64,000 bases of DNA. Source: Chaetorhynchus papuensis (taxonomy: Eukaryota; Chordata; Aves; Passeriformes; Rhipiduridae). Shown here one piece after another: positions 1 through 13,200 of the stretch; within the stretch, counting starts at the first letter, position 1, and each line of letters starts with the position of its first letter. The position numbers and the translations under genes are program-made. The DNA is taken from the NCBI GenBank assembly GCA_013396525.1, contig VWYX01000628.1, positions 62,001 through 126,000 on the forward strand, in the 5' to 3' direction. The notes beneath the pieces were generated by a model. That model saw only the letters and a list, made by a program, of their open reading frames with translations, made no database searches and had not been told where the DNA came from.

Positions 1-1177
1 TCCTCTCCTCACTCACCTAACTCCTCTCCCTTTCTCTTGTTTGGTTGTATGTACATCTATATTAAAAAACAGACTTCTTTGCAATTTAATTATTGCATAT
101 AATTATTACATATTACATATATTGCAATATAATTATAACATATGCCCCATATATGGTGTGTTACCCCACAGACATATTTACAAAAAATACATGCATTTTG
201 TGCTATGTGAAAATGAATTGCACCAATCCACTAACAGAATGAAGACAGTTCTCAAAGCATCCAAATAAGAAGAGCGTGAGTTTGATATCACTAAATGTAA
301 ATACATCCAGTAAAAGCAGTGAACATTTTTTCTGAGCTGTAAATGAAGAATTACGTTCTCTGTGAATACACACTATAAAAATACTAGTTATGTTGTCTGG
401 GGTTCCCATGCCAGGGTCCCAGCAGGGGCTGTGGGGCTCTGTGAGGGGAGGCCGGGCTGCCCCAGCCGGACACAGCCGGATCCAGCCGGATCCAACCACC
501 CACCGCAGGGCAGGCTGAGCCCACAGCCCGGGTGGCGCTGAGCAGTGTGTTTGAGAAGGGACAGAAACGTGACACCAGCAAAGAGGAGAAAAGTGACAGC
601 TCTGCAGACACCAAGAAGAGGGTGCTGGAGCAGAGATTCCCCTGTAGCCTTTGGAGGGGGCCATGGTGGAGCTGTGGCAGAGAGGTGCAGCCCATGGAGA
701 CTCCATGTAAGATTGGGTTTGCCCTGAAGGCCTGTGGCCCATGGGAAGGACCTGCACTGGAGCAGGCGAGGAGTGTGAGGAGGAAGAGCAGGGAGAAGCT
801 GTTAAAGACTGCCCAACCTTGCTCCCTATTTCCTATCCCATAAAGAAGGGAAGTTGAGCCTGGGAAAACGCTGGGTGGAGGAGAAGGGGCTTTAGTTGTT
901 TGAGTTTTCTTTTTCCTCACTATCCAAACTTATTTTAGTTGTCAATAAATTAAATTAATTTTCCCCAAGTAGCCACTGTTTTGCCTGTGACAGTAACTAG
1001 CAGGTGATCTCTCTTACCTGGACCCACAAGCTTTTCCATCTTATTTTCTCCTTCATACTACTGAGAAGGGAGATTGAGAGAAGCGCCTGGGGATTTGCAC
1101 CAGGCAGCCAGTCAAGGTCACCCCATCACAGATACCAACAGCATTTTGCTTTAATTAATGATTATAAAGTCACTTGC
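1..1177 (-). other. COL21A1: Partial COL21A1 intron (5' end of intron after residue 550)
   Basis: It begins on the gene strand with the GC donor at 1177. It contains a GC-rich patch at about 393-560 and otherwise AT-rich sequence (1-380, 860-1000). No exon was recognised, so the acceptor lies outside the window. Confidence 0.75.
393..560. repeat. GC-rich patch with a short 10-base tandem
   Basis: An abrupt GC-rich stretch in AT-rich intron. Around 467-496 the unit cagccggatc or close variants recur (acacagccgg, atccagccgg, atccaacc). No coding frame in it resembles a known protein. It could be a decayed insertion or a small GC-rich minisatellite. Confidence 0.45.
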
Positions 1178-1231
1178 CTTTTTTCCATATATTCCTGGCA
1201 CTCCTTGATCTCCTTTAGGACCTCTTTCTCC
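1178..1231 (-). CDS. COL21A1: COL21A1 collagen exon, 54 bases with a GC donor (residues 533-550)
   Basis: Six intact triplets: GER GPK GDQ GVP GIY GKK, matching the human block that ends in GFYGKK. The acceptor is TTTGTGTAG at 1232. The 5' splice site on the other side is AAG|GCAAGTG, so the donor dinucleotide is GC (plus-strand 1176-1177). This is the last coding exon inside the window; I searched the minus strand below 1178 for the next block (human GAKGEKGNAGF) and did not find it. Confidence 0.94.
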
Positions 1232-4200
1232 CTACACAAAATGTATGAGAGCAAGTTAATTTTTTAAATTGAAGTAGTTACATAAAGATATATATTTACA
1301 TATATATAGAAAGTATACATGTATAGCAGACACAAAGAAGGCAAAGAGTTCCATGTGATATAAAAGATATGCTCAAGACTTAAATGCAAGTCCTGAATTT
1401 GCCCAGCTTTCCTAGAGGAGAAGGCTGGAATGTCCAACACTGATGGTGAGACGATCCACAGCTTGCAGGCTCAATGCTTCTACTTTCTATAGAAGGCACT
1501 TTGTGATTCTCATTGCTTCAGTATAGGAAGGAACCTAAGTGAAAATTCAGCTCCTTGAAAAGGGCTGGACTTTTCTGAAGACCTTATTTGAAGAGTTAAA
1601 AACACAAATTTGGAAAAAACTAAGAGGTAAATTCAGTTGAGTACTAATACAGATGAGCAAAATATATGGGGAAAATTGTTTTGGGGAATACACAGTTGAA
1701 CTAAACTCACTGTGATAGACCAGAACTGTCCTTCAAAGTGCTGTCACTCAAGTGGAATGACAAGAAAATCATATAATTGTTTTTATTTTTTAAAACCATT
1801 ATTTGTGATGAAGAATCCTCTAAGCAGTAGTAAAATCAAATTAATATAAAATCCATTAGAGCAAACCAGAAATGAAATAACAGGTGTTTCTATTGTTTGA
1901 TTTCCATGTAATGAAGTCCCATGGCATGTATCTTCCCTAAATATCACCTTCATATGTAGTCATTTTGAGTAATTCATCAAATGCTCTGACATAGTATTGT
2001 ACATAGACTTGTTTTCCTTTTAAATTAAACTACAGGGCAAGCCGAAATACAGGAATATTGTAACAAGAAATACTTAATTTCAACCTTTGGTGCTGGCATC
2101 CCATGTAATCCAGGAAAACCAGGTAGTCCACTGTCACCCTGAAACAGCAAACATATTTTAAGTCTTTGTATCAAAATAGTGGTAATATACTATAATAACA
2201 TTCATATTCTTGTGATCAACAAATAGTGGAAAGATGTAATATATCACTGTATCACCTTCTTAACATTGGTATGATGACTGATAAGAGATTTTTCATTTTT
2301 AAACAAAATTCATTACATAAAAGAAAAAGCTTAATCACTAAATTTTAGACTAAATTTACTGTAATCTTTTAGTAAGTCTTATGGAAGTTCAAAAGCAGCA
2401 ATTTAGTTTTACAAGATGAAAAAAACCTCTCAAAATCTCTGTAGGAGTTATGATAATTCCACCATCCCTTCCTAATTCTCAAAGAACAAGGAAATTTCCT
2501 AGATCTGGAATGGCTTTGCTTCTACCTCTTATTGAAAATATCAAAGACCTGCTGACCTTATGAAATTTCTTTCCAGCTTACTCTGGATGAGTGAAGTATT
2601 AAAAAATAAGATACTAAATACTGTCTCTAAAACAAAACCAAAATTAAACCAAAATGCACTTACAAATGTCAATTTGACAAATGAGATCTCATTTCAGTGG
2701 AAGAAAGAATCCACTTTGGTAAAAGCAGTTGGCAATTGAAAAGACAAGGCAAAATATCACTTCTTTTTATTGTTCTCAGAGGTGTCAGATATCAGGAATT
2801 CCAAACTTTTGCTGTTGGTACTGAAGATATTTAACTGACAATTTGTCTGCAAGTTCCCTTGAGCAATAACAACAAAATCCTAAATTACAACTTGCCACTA
2901 CTTAACTTGAAACAGTAAAACCAATCCTAGTTGCTTGCTTCAGCAGACAAGATCTATTTCACATGAGAAAACAGCTAATCACAAAATCATTTTTGGACAA
3001 TCAGAATGTTTTCTTCCTGTTAATATCTACTTTTATATTGAACAATATATTTTAATCTTTTTAATATACTTCAATCATATAGGAGGAATAGTAAACTATG
3101 CTTGAAAAGTTATCTCATATAATATTTCAAATTCTAAGACAAGGGTTAAACCAGGACATGTCTCAGTGCTGTTTATCAAAGCCATTCATGCCTAAGCAGA
3201 TTTGGAGAGGCCTGGCATATATTTGCAGTAGGCAGGAACATGACCACAGGAATGACAGCTTGTGGGTCAATGCTATCACAATCTCTCTCTACAAATAAAT
3301 ATTAAAAGCAGACAATGGAATGGAGTTCAAAAATCAGCAAAGGTTATAAAATTAACACTTCATGCATCCATTGCTTCCTAATGAAAAAGAATGGAGTCTC
3401 CATTTCTGCTCAGAAGTGGTGGTTCAATTATGGGATAAACTAAAACATTTGGAAACAGAAACAGTTTTAAATCAGCTACTAGAGAAACTTTACAAGTAAT
3501 GGGATGAAATAAAGAGATGAAAATTTGGGCTGAATTTCCAGGAAAAAAATTCTAATGGCAAGACCTGTTTTACTATGGAAATGTTCTCTAAAACAGTGGT
3601 GGAAGCCCCGTTTCTTGGCACATTTTATACAAGGCTAAACTGAGCAATAGGAAATGTTCTATCTGTCACAACCCTGCACTGCCAGGCAATTTCACCAGCA
3701 GCATCTTAATTTCTACACATGGCCCAATACTGACTGATAGATTAGATTAACTTCTAAAAGCAATTAGATTGAGATGAATAAAGCACAGAACACGTTAGCA
3801 ATTTTTCAGCTCTAACCATGAATTTGAGAATTCCACTGAACAGTGATGAATTTAAGGACCTGCTTGTTGGGAACTTCAGAAAGAAATTCTAAGATCTGTT
3901 GGGAAAACAAATGCTTGTTTTACAGAAAGGGCTTTGAAGTTTTAATAAACCAAAACCAAAATAACTGTCATCACAATCAGCTCACAACTTTTCTAAACGT
4001 AGGGCAGAAAAGTGAGAGAAGGGTGGACGCAGATATTTACATTTCAATGAGACTTGCCAATAGCCAATGGGCAGTTTATTCACTGTGTATGCAGAAGATC
4101 CAGAGTCAAGTTTATCCTGATTACCAGACAGGAGCTACATATAAGGTTCCACATCTGTCTATAGCTCCAAGCTACTGGCTACACCTCAGCTAGAATGTTC

Positions 4201-7200
4201 CACAAAAAGTTTTGGTTTAAATTAGTCAGTGTTTTCCGATAAAAAGTGCCATTGAGGAATTCCTACCTCGGTTATCAGAATACTCACTTAAAGAGAAAAA
4301 GCATGAAAAGAGTTAAAAAGAAACCATTCTGACAGATGTCTGTATTGTGCTTCCAGGTACCCTTACTTAGATACACTTTCTAAATATATGTTATTCAGTG
4401 CAATAAAGTTGTTACTGGCAGTGCTAAAGCCTATATAAACTTTATTAAATAAAGCAGACCAGATTCAGAATTTAAATTTAGGATTCTTAGTCCTTCCTTA
4501 TTACCCTTTCAGTAAACAATTTTCACAGAACACTCATGTAAAAATACTGATACTATTTCCTTTCCAACCAAAAAATTTAAAAGGTAAGAATAAAATCCTT
4601 TTATCTATTATTCTTATTTGGGTTCTTTTACCTTTTCTCCATCTTTTCCTGGCTCTCCCTTGATACCTGGCAAGCCACGAGGTCCCTAGATGGAGAAAGA
4701 AATTAATACCAGCTCAAATACTGATACAATCTGATACACAGTGAGACACAGAAATGTAACACAACATGGGCCAGAGACCGATGTGTCAGCTGCCCGATTC
4801 CAACATTTTGGTAATGGACACAGAAGCAGAACCAAGCACAATGCGTACCCAGCATGGATGAACATGGCACACTGTCATAACACAAGACTGAGGAACACCG
4901 AAACAATTTTTTGTTCTAACCAAGGACCATACCAGGAAAAAAAAGAATGTCACACAGCCTGTACTAGCCCAGAGATGTCCCTTTCAATTGTCTGTCAGAC
5001 AGCCTTCACATATGCCCCAGCATAAGCTCTTGTCCTCAGCATGCTCTCAGATATTTAATTCAACAAATGAGTAAATCCTTGACTATCATTCAGACTGGAT
5101 CATGCCACAAGTAAAATACAGCACAGGTTTCCAATAACTGTCTCAGTAAGGACTTAATTAGTTAATACAACAGCAAAAAATAATTCTCCTCCATCAATCT
5201 GGGCTTTATGTGAAACCTTGTTTTGGATGTGTGGATTGTCCATCACCATGACAAGACTTCAGATCACTGCCAGTGATTCACAGAAAAATTGAAGGAACTA
5301 GTTTAGCTTCTCGATCAAGACAAAAATGTCTAAGCTGCAGCTGAGTCCATCTTCTAGAGGCCTTACCTAGCACTGCTTAGACCTGCAGTCTGCTTGTCAG
5401 CCTACCTTCAAACCCAAAGCCATGTGAATTTCAAAGCAATTCACCCAAGAATGGCCCCTGATGCCATTACACCCCTTGAGCCCTTTTCATTCCCCACACC
5501 TCAACTCTCAATGACAAACAAGAGATATTGAGAGAGACTTGGCAGATTTGTCTCAGATATTCAAATTCTAGGAATTAAATAGAAACTTACTTGAATCCCT
5601 GGAGTTCCTGGGATACCTGGAGTTCCTGCTGATCCCTGGTATCCCTAAGGAAAAGAACCAAGACTTAGGACTTTTCAAAAGCAACATACACAAATTTCCA
5701 AACACCCATTTAAATAAAAAACAATCCTCCTGCTTACTAGAGAACTTTTGTCACAACCCTATAATTTTAGGTCACAGATTTTAGCAACTGCTATCACAAT
5801 CATACATGTGGGATTTAGATTTCAGCTTTCAAAAGCTTTCATACCTGCAGCTGAAGTTCTCAGCCTCCAGCCTTTAGCTAAAACCAGTTATTTTAGAATT
5901 GTTACACGAAAGCGTAACAAACATATTGTTTTATTTTCCACTGGGGAAAAAAAAAAAGAAATTAATCCACATATGTAGACACATTTTTTTCTCTCTCTCT
6001 TAAGAAAAATAGCTGAAACATGCCAGGACTTTTAAAGGCTTATATCCAGTTACAGGAATAAGCTTTAACAAACAAGGTATGTTCTAATACATTATGCAGC
6101 TAGTTTTATGATATCTCTAAGTAATATAAATTCCATTCTTGATACTAAGCACTTAGCTATGAAATTGAAGGTATATAACAGTCTATACAAATTAAAAAAA
6201 AATTGAATGACTGGGACTACAGAAAGAAATACTAAATAATTCATGAGTTGAAAAGAGAATTTCAGGAATGCTTTACTAGAAATCAACATTCGCAGAACAA
6301 GAGAACCGCTACAGAATCCAAAATATATGTCTATGTTTTGATAGATTTGATTCAACTGGTACAGCAAAGATAGCCAGTTTTCACGCAAAATTAACAAGGA
6401 CTTTAAAGAATCCTTTAAGATAGGCAAATTACTGAAGAATAAGAATTTTACATAGCTCATTTAAAAACATGTCCTTGCAGTGGACAAAATGAGCTACCCA
6501 AGAGGATTTTTTTGAGAAAACATATAGAACAAGAAGATAAATTGTTTTGTAATACTCTGAGGCTATTTGGTTTAGACACTTCAACAGGCAGAGGAAACTA
6601 AATTTGATAAATCCCATTAAATGGGTTATCCAATTTCAAATACCCAGAATTTGATCTTGATTTTAACTGAGAGAAGTAATAATCCTATTTCCAAATAGGT
6701 TTCAATCTTAAAACCTTAGCATCCTGGGGTGATTTCCACCTTGTAAAAAGGAGCTAACAGAACCTTTTCAATACAAGGGAGACAATGTGTTTGTCTGATT
6801 TCTTCTTTAGATCAGTCAGAGCTTCCTAGGAATAATAAACAGAGCTAAAATTATTTGCTGGGTTAGATACAAGAGTCCTTGCTGTGCCCTCTTCCCAAAA
6901 GACACTTGAGCAGTTGCCCGATGAGCCAGCTGGTAATGTTTAATATAGAAGCAAACAGAATTCTAGGTCTCTGTCATACATGGATCCTTTATCAAGCATT
7001 TTACTTTTAGTGCTCAAGGCAGTTCTAGCAAAATCAGCTTTAACTTAAATGGTATAGTATTCCCAGAGTGCTTATAGGCCTCCTGGGTAGCTGAAACAAT
7101 TCACCAAAACAAAAAATGCCTCTGAAAGTTTACCCTTTTTTTCTTCTAAAAACAACAAAAAAAAACCCCAAACAAACAAAAATGTGACTTTCTGTAGGAT

Positions 7201-10200
7201 ATACTTCTATACAAATAAAACTTCATTTCATAATTTAGATCTCTGTAATGCAATTTCCCTTCTCCCTCTAACTGAGCAGGGGAAGAAGTAGAAGAGGACA
7301 ATTTCCTGGATGAACTGAATTTCAAAATCTTAAGATGAATGGAGGACAGCAAAAGAGTTTTCAGCTTACAAACTGCACATTTAGCTCAGGGCTAAATATT
7401 GTACTTTGATTTCAATACAAATCAAACACACTGTCAATGTGTTCTTTTAATGGAAAGCTGGAAGAGAGAAGATTCAAAAGGAAATTCACAGAAAGTCACA
7501 AAAATTAAAATCACTATCTGGTACAAATAACATAGCAATTGTTCAGGCAAGTTAAATAAAAATAAAATAAAATAAAATTTTAAANNNNNNNNNNNNNNNN
7601 NNNNNNNNNNNNNCCTTTTTTACACTAAAGTCAGCTCAAATCCTCCTTCCTAATCACAAAGTCCTCAGTAGGAGTACCTGTGTGACATACATACATAAGC
7701 TGTAAGAACAGCAATGCCATAGCTGCCATTTTATGTAAAAGGGACAGAAGTGAAAATTCCCTTTTCAATTAATGAGTTCAGGACTCAAGGTTTTCTTTCA
7801 AAGAGGGTGAATGCACTACATTTACCACCAAAAATAATAGGTTTTATCTGAGCTTGGTCTTCTCTCATGAACTTTTCAGAAGACACACAAATAACGTGAG
7901 AAGTATTATAGTTAACTCTGAATTTGATATTCAGTTTAGAATCCAGTTGCCTAAATATAGGCACCTCCTGCCATTTGAGATTGCTAAGACACCCACCCAG
8001 TGTTAGCAGAGAGTGGCACAAAGTATTTGGGAGGCATTAATTGTTTTGCAGTGTGGGCAAGACAAAATACCTTACAGCATAAAAATCCCATACCTTTTGT
8101 GGTATATTAGTTAAATACCTGTTGATTATTATGAGAATTTAGACACCCTGTGTCTCTGTACCCATTTAAATACTAAATGTATGTGTCTTAATGTGAATCC
8201 TTCCTGTAATGTTGTCAGTCAGTACTACTCCCCAGCACAAAATGTTTATATTCTCATTCATTATCTTACATCAGTTTCTCTGAAATCAGGATTATACAAA
8301 ATTTCCCTCTCAGTTTACTGTTGTGAGAATAGTACTGATGATTTTCTAGTGCCTGAAAGTCCTTAAAAGGAAAGTGATAAATAGCACGACATTCAGGTTA
8401 GTTTTGTCCCAGATTGCCGGGCATTTGAGAAAATGAAACTTTGGAATTTAAAGAAAAAGGCAATCATTTACAAATAATTCAAAGGAAAAAAATTGAACAC
8501 ACTTCGTAGGTCAAAGAACTTTCATAAAGGCCACAAAAAAATAGCAATACTGTTGTCATCCTTACTGGAAAAAGAAACTTAGTTTGCCTGAAAGGGAAAA
8601 AATTGAGCAAGAAGGACATGTGACAAGTACTAATTCAAAGAACTCTGGGTGCAACAGCAGAGGAAACCTCAGAAGTGTATCTGCAATGCATTTACACACC
8701 TAAAGGACAAAAGTTCAGACAGCATTCGTAGGCATATCCCATCTGATAAAGACAAAATAAAAATAAAAATAGAGGCTCTATGGATAAGGCAATGACAACT
8801 GCACTGCACACTCCCTTAACGAAAAGCTTTTGGAGTCAATAAGCAACATAAACAACAAAGGTATGAACACAAGATTACTTGGGAAAGACAAAGGGAGACG
8901 TAAGCAAGCTTACTTCTTGGGCTGGGAAGGAACCAAGGATCAACAGTAATGGTCTAAAGATATTCAAGGATTGTAAACATTAAGCAAAAAATAACTCTTC
9001 AGGGTGATGTAACTAAGCATAATGGAATTCAACTGCAAAAGGAAAATCTAACTTGGCGTTAGGAAAACACCCTGAAAAGTCTGCAGACCTCTTGTGAAAG
9101 TTTCTTGCAGAAAATCTTTAAAGCACAATTATCTAAAGCATTATAAGACAAGTCTTCAAACTCTTTTCATAAAATACATTACATCTTAAAGAACAGAAAT
9201 TGTTGTAACTATGCAGACATGTATCCATGTTTATCATTTCTGCACGACATTACACTTTCCTCCATTAGCTACTCCATCATCTGCCAAGGCCTTCATAACT
9301 CAGACCTCGTAGCAGTGTATTTTACCTAAACACTATGTTCTCAAATAGCACTGAGAAAAAAAAGTCCATCAAGATCATTAAATAAAAGGTTATAAATCCA
9401 GCTTAAAAAGTTCCCAAGCTTCAAGCTGTTGGGAGATAGGCTGATGTACCAAGGGAGTCTAACCTCCTGCTCACTGCTTAGATGTTCATCCATATCATAT
9501 CCCCTGCCTTTGGCATCTGCTGCAGGCAGTGATGTGGGCTTTTGTCTGAACTCTGTAGCTGTCCCTGCAGCACAAGCCAGCATCAGGCATCGCTCTGATT
9601 TCAGACCTGTAGGTCTCAGGGAAGCTGTGATGTGACTGTATTAGAACAGAGCAAAAGGATTTCCTCTAACAATAACAAGGCCACAGTGTAACTGAGGAAT
9701 ATGTCTTTTCCTGGAATTGAGAGCAGCATTTCACAGCTGAATTATCAACTCTGTCTATGAAAGTCTCCTGAAAAAAGTAGCTGTGGAGTTTATAACAACT
9801 TAAATCCCAGGCAAACCAGCCAATAGCACAGGAAATTCTACGCATACGTGAAACTATTACCCATTTTTATTCCAAAAGTATTGCTGAAAATAGTTCATCA
9901 TTGCTATTATAGTTACATATAATTATAGTTACATATAATTATAGTTACATATAATACATAAAAGATTTGGCCTTCAGCTGGTCACTAAATATTAAACTCT
10001 AGGTAATACAGCTGTAATAATGTTCTATAATACTTTAAAAATATATTGAAATGATCAGAAATTACTTATTATGTGAGGCTTTTGATACCTTATGAACTCC
10101 GTATCTGCATGTATCAGTAAAGTCAGTCTCACCAGATTTTTTTTTTAAAATTGCTTATTTTTTTCTCATTTCTTATTTTCTTGTACGTACTGTAACGACA

Positions 10201-13200
10201 AGACAAATTGATCCAAACTTTCATGAATGAAACTAGATGGAATACTGGAAAATTGTCCAGATTTGCCAGCTTCCTAGTTCTTAGTTCACTATTGACAAAT
10301 AAGTGGGGTTTTTTTAATTTCTGCCAGCAGACTGATAACCTATCACCTCTATTAACCACAAGTGATTGCTGTACAGATTCTGACAACTTATTTTTCCCCT
10401 TAACTTGAGTTTTTCCCCAGTACAAAAAAGGCATCCTTTGAAATAAAAAATGGCTTTGTGACCACACAGTTAGGCTGCTGAGTGCTTCTAGGGCCAGCAA
10501 TCACTCCAGCTGCTTCTTTCTGATTAATAATGTTCATTAAAATTAGTTCTATTTGAGATTCAAGTACTGTTTTTATCCTTGCACTTACTTATCAGTGCTT
10601 TTCTCTTGACTACACAATTTATTAATTTCAGGTTCTGAGCTACATTTTTGATTGAAAAAAAGTATTTTCATTACTTATGCCTCTCACTTTCAGGCTTTTT
10701 CACAGTTCCTTTAATTGATCTTTCCTGTATGTATCAGAAGATAAACAGAGGTGGCAATTAAAGGGAAAAAACAAAGATACCCTAAACAAAACTAATAAAA
10801 ATAAGATTTAAGAAATGATTGAAAGTAAGTCATGTTTATGTTCACTTCTTTTAAGTATTAAAATAATATAGCCAGCCCACAAACAGCAAATTAAATTTTA
10901 CTAGATGTTTTACTCTAAAACTCAGTTTCATATAGTAATATAAATGCATGCCTAAAACCTTCCTCAGAGAAGAAACATTTTGTGGACCAGTTATACTGTT
11001 CCAAGAAAATTAATAACAGATAGGCAAACTGGAATGACTTTAGAGAAGAACATAAAAATGTGTTTGGGAACAGAAAAGACTGACTTTGCAGGAAAAGCTT
11101 TTCATGCAAAAGCCATTTGATTAAACAAGTCTGACTACACAACTACCTGTAAGCCTATCGTGCTGTCCGAATTAAAAGCTTGTTTCTCAGAGTTCCCCAG
11201 GACATAAAACTAAAAAGATTCATATGAGCAAAGTTTCCCCAAACAAAAAAAAAAAAAAATCATTGACAGCACTGAAAATGTGCTAGTTGTATTAGCAAAC
11301 ACAAAAGTAAAATAGAAAAAAAGAGAGAGGAATCTGTTTTCCTGCACAGGGTATCTAAAGGGTCTCTCACCATTCACGGCTAAAAAGTCACCTGGAATGC
11401 ACCCAAGAATCTACTGTAAGGAAAAATAATGTACTGGCCAGAGCTGCAGATGATGTAATTGGTTTGCAATTATGTCCTTACAAAGAACAAGTGCAAAAAC
11501 TACAACTGATATTTCAGAAAATTAGTCAGTTAATAAAGCTGTAAGATTTAACTGCAAGCACTTCAAATAACCTAAGTTCTTCAGCAAAGTGATACAACTT
11601 CTCCTTTAGTGGGGCTTTTGGATTCCCATTCTGAGATACTTTTGGTAACCATTTTAATGTTCAGATAATACCTATCTGTGCACATTCTGACTCACTCACA
11701 GGAAAAAATAAGCCATAACTGCCAGATTACAAAGTTACAGTAGGTCTACAGTATCAATTTATTTCTCCCTCATTATTCATGCTGTTACAAATTTCAGTGC
11801 TTATGGGAAGATTAACAGACTTGAAGTGGAAACCTGTTCATAAAAGTATGAAAGAGTCATAACAAAATATTTCTAAAACAATACTGTTGTAGCTGACTGG
11901 ATGCTTCAGAAATGAAGTCTTAATCTATTTGTTAAAAGAGAGAAGAGAAACTGGCATTTCCCTACCAATACCCAGTCCATTCTGCCTTCATTAAAACTTG
12001 TATATCACTTTATTTTTCAAAATATCAGACTTAGCTGGATTAAAGGCAGCTCTGCTACGCTTATGAATACTGCAAATCTATTTCCAGAAATCAGCATGTG
12101 ATGGACACCTTCTCCCATACAACTCCGGGTTCAGACAGTTTGTATAACTGTCTTTTATAGGAGATCAGAACTGCTCTTCGTAAGCTTTAGCACCACCAAT
12201 TATCAACTGAAAAGCTATTCTGATTAAATACACTTCTCCACCTTAGGAGACTTTAAAACCTGTATTTTCAGGATTGTCTAAAATCAAAATGCAGTACTTT
12301 AAAGCACTGATAGTTTCAATTCAGATTATCAACTCTAATTCTGGTTCTAAAATACTCTGAAGATAATAGCTGTTTAAGAACAAAAGTATAAAAACATTTT
12401 ACATCACAGGAAAAATGAGGATATTTGCTTGTGGGACTGATGAAAAATTGATGTACCCACTGCTCATCTGGGCCATCAGGGTTACCATGGTCAGGTTTCA
12501 GTATAACAAGTCCAATATTTTAAAACAGGGAAATTTTCAGTTTTTAGAAACAATTACATTTCTTGTTTTCAGCATCTGTTTTCTTCCTGTTAAACTAACT
12601 CTGCTTACAAATGGAATCACCAGTTCCATTTGTTAAATGAACCAGTTTGGAACTACAAAACATCTAATTTTTTAACTTGAGGTAGCCTACAAAGAAATTA
12701 CATGAACCAAGCAGCAAGCCCTAAAAAAACCAGACAGGATTTCTGGTGACCTGAAGAGTTTTCTAGTGAAAAAATTCTTAAGGAGTAAAGACTGAAGGTG
12801 GTAACATAATTGCTGCAAAGTAATGCAAAGACCAACAGGAGCACTCATAGCCTGTTCTACGCTTTACAACAGTACCTAACTCATATTTACAGTATTTTAC
12901 CTTGAAACAAAAATCTTATCATTGACGTATTCATACAACTGTTACATGCAGATAGTGCCTAAATGACATTCACAGTTTCAAAGAATGGAGACAAAATCAT
13001 CTAAATTTCAAAAATCTGGTATCAGTGTTGCATGTTTTTTCTCCTGTTAGTTTTACTTCTACAATATATGACTAAGTTTTTAGTACTCACAGGCTTACCA
13101 TCTGGACCAGGCAGACCAGGATAACCATGATTCCCAGGCTGCCCAGGGTCACCCTGTGGAGAAGCAACATGTGAACACACAAAATATATATGCGTTTTAA

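Larger units (their letters stand above)
5645..13090 (-). other. COL21A1: COL21A1 intron, about 7.4 kb
   Basis: Separates the 63-base collagen exon from the first 54-base exon. It contains an AAAAT repeat ending at an assembly gap (7585-7613) and a 16-base triplicate repeat at 9906-9953. No exon-like collagen block was seen, and the two flanking exons join in the order found in human, so none is expected. Confidence 0.85.

Noticed and set aside
10..40. Donor-like GTGAGTGAGG on the minus strand near the window edge
   Set aside because: The bases before it do not encode Gly-X-Y triplets, so it is not the next collagen exon.
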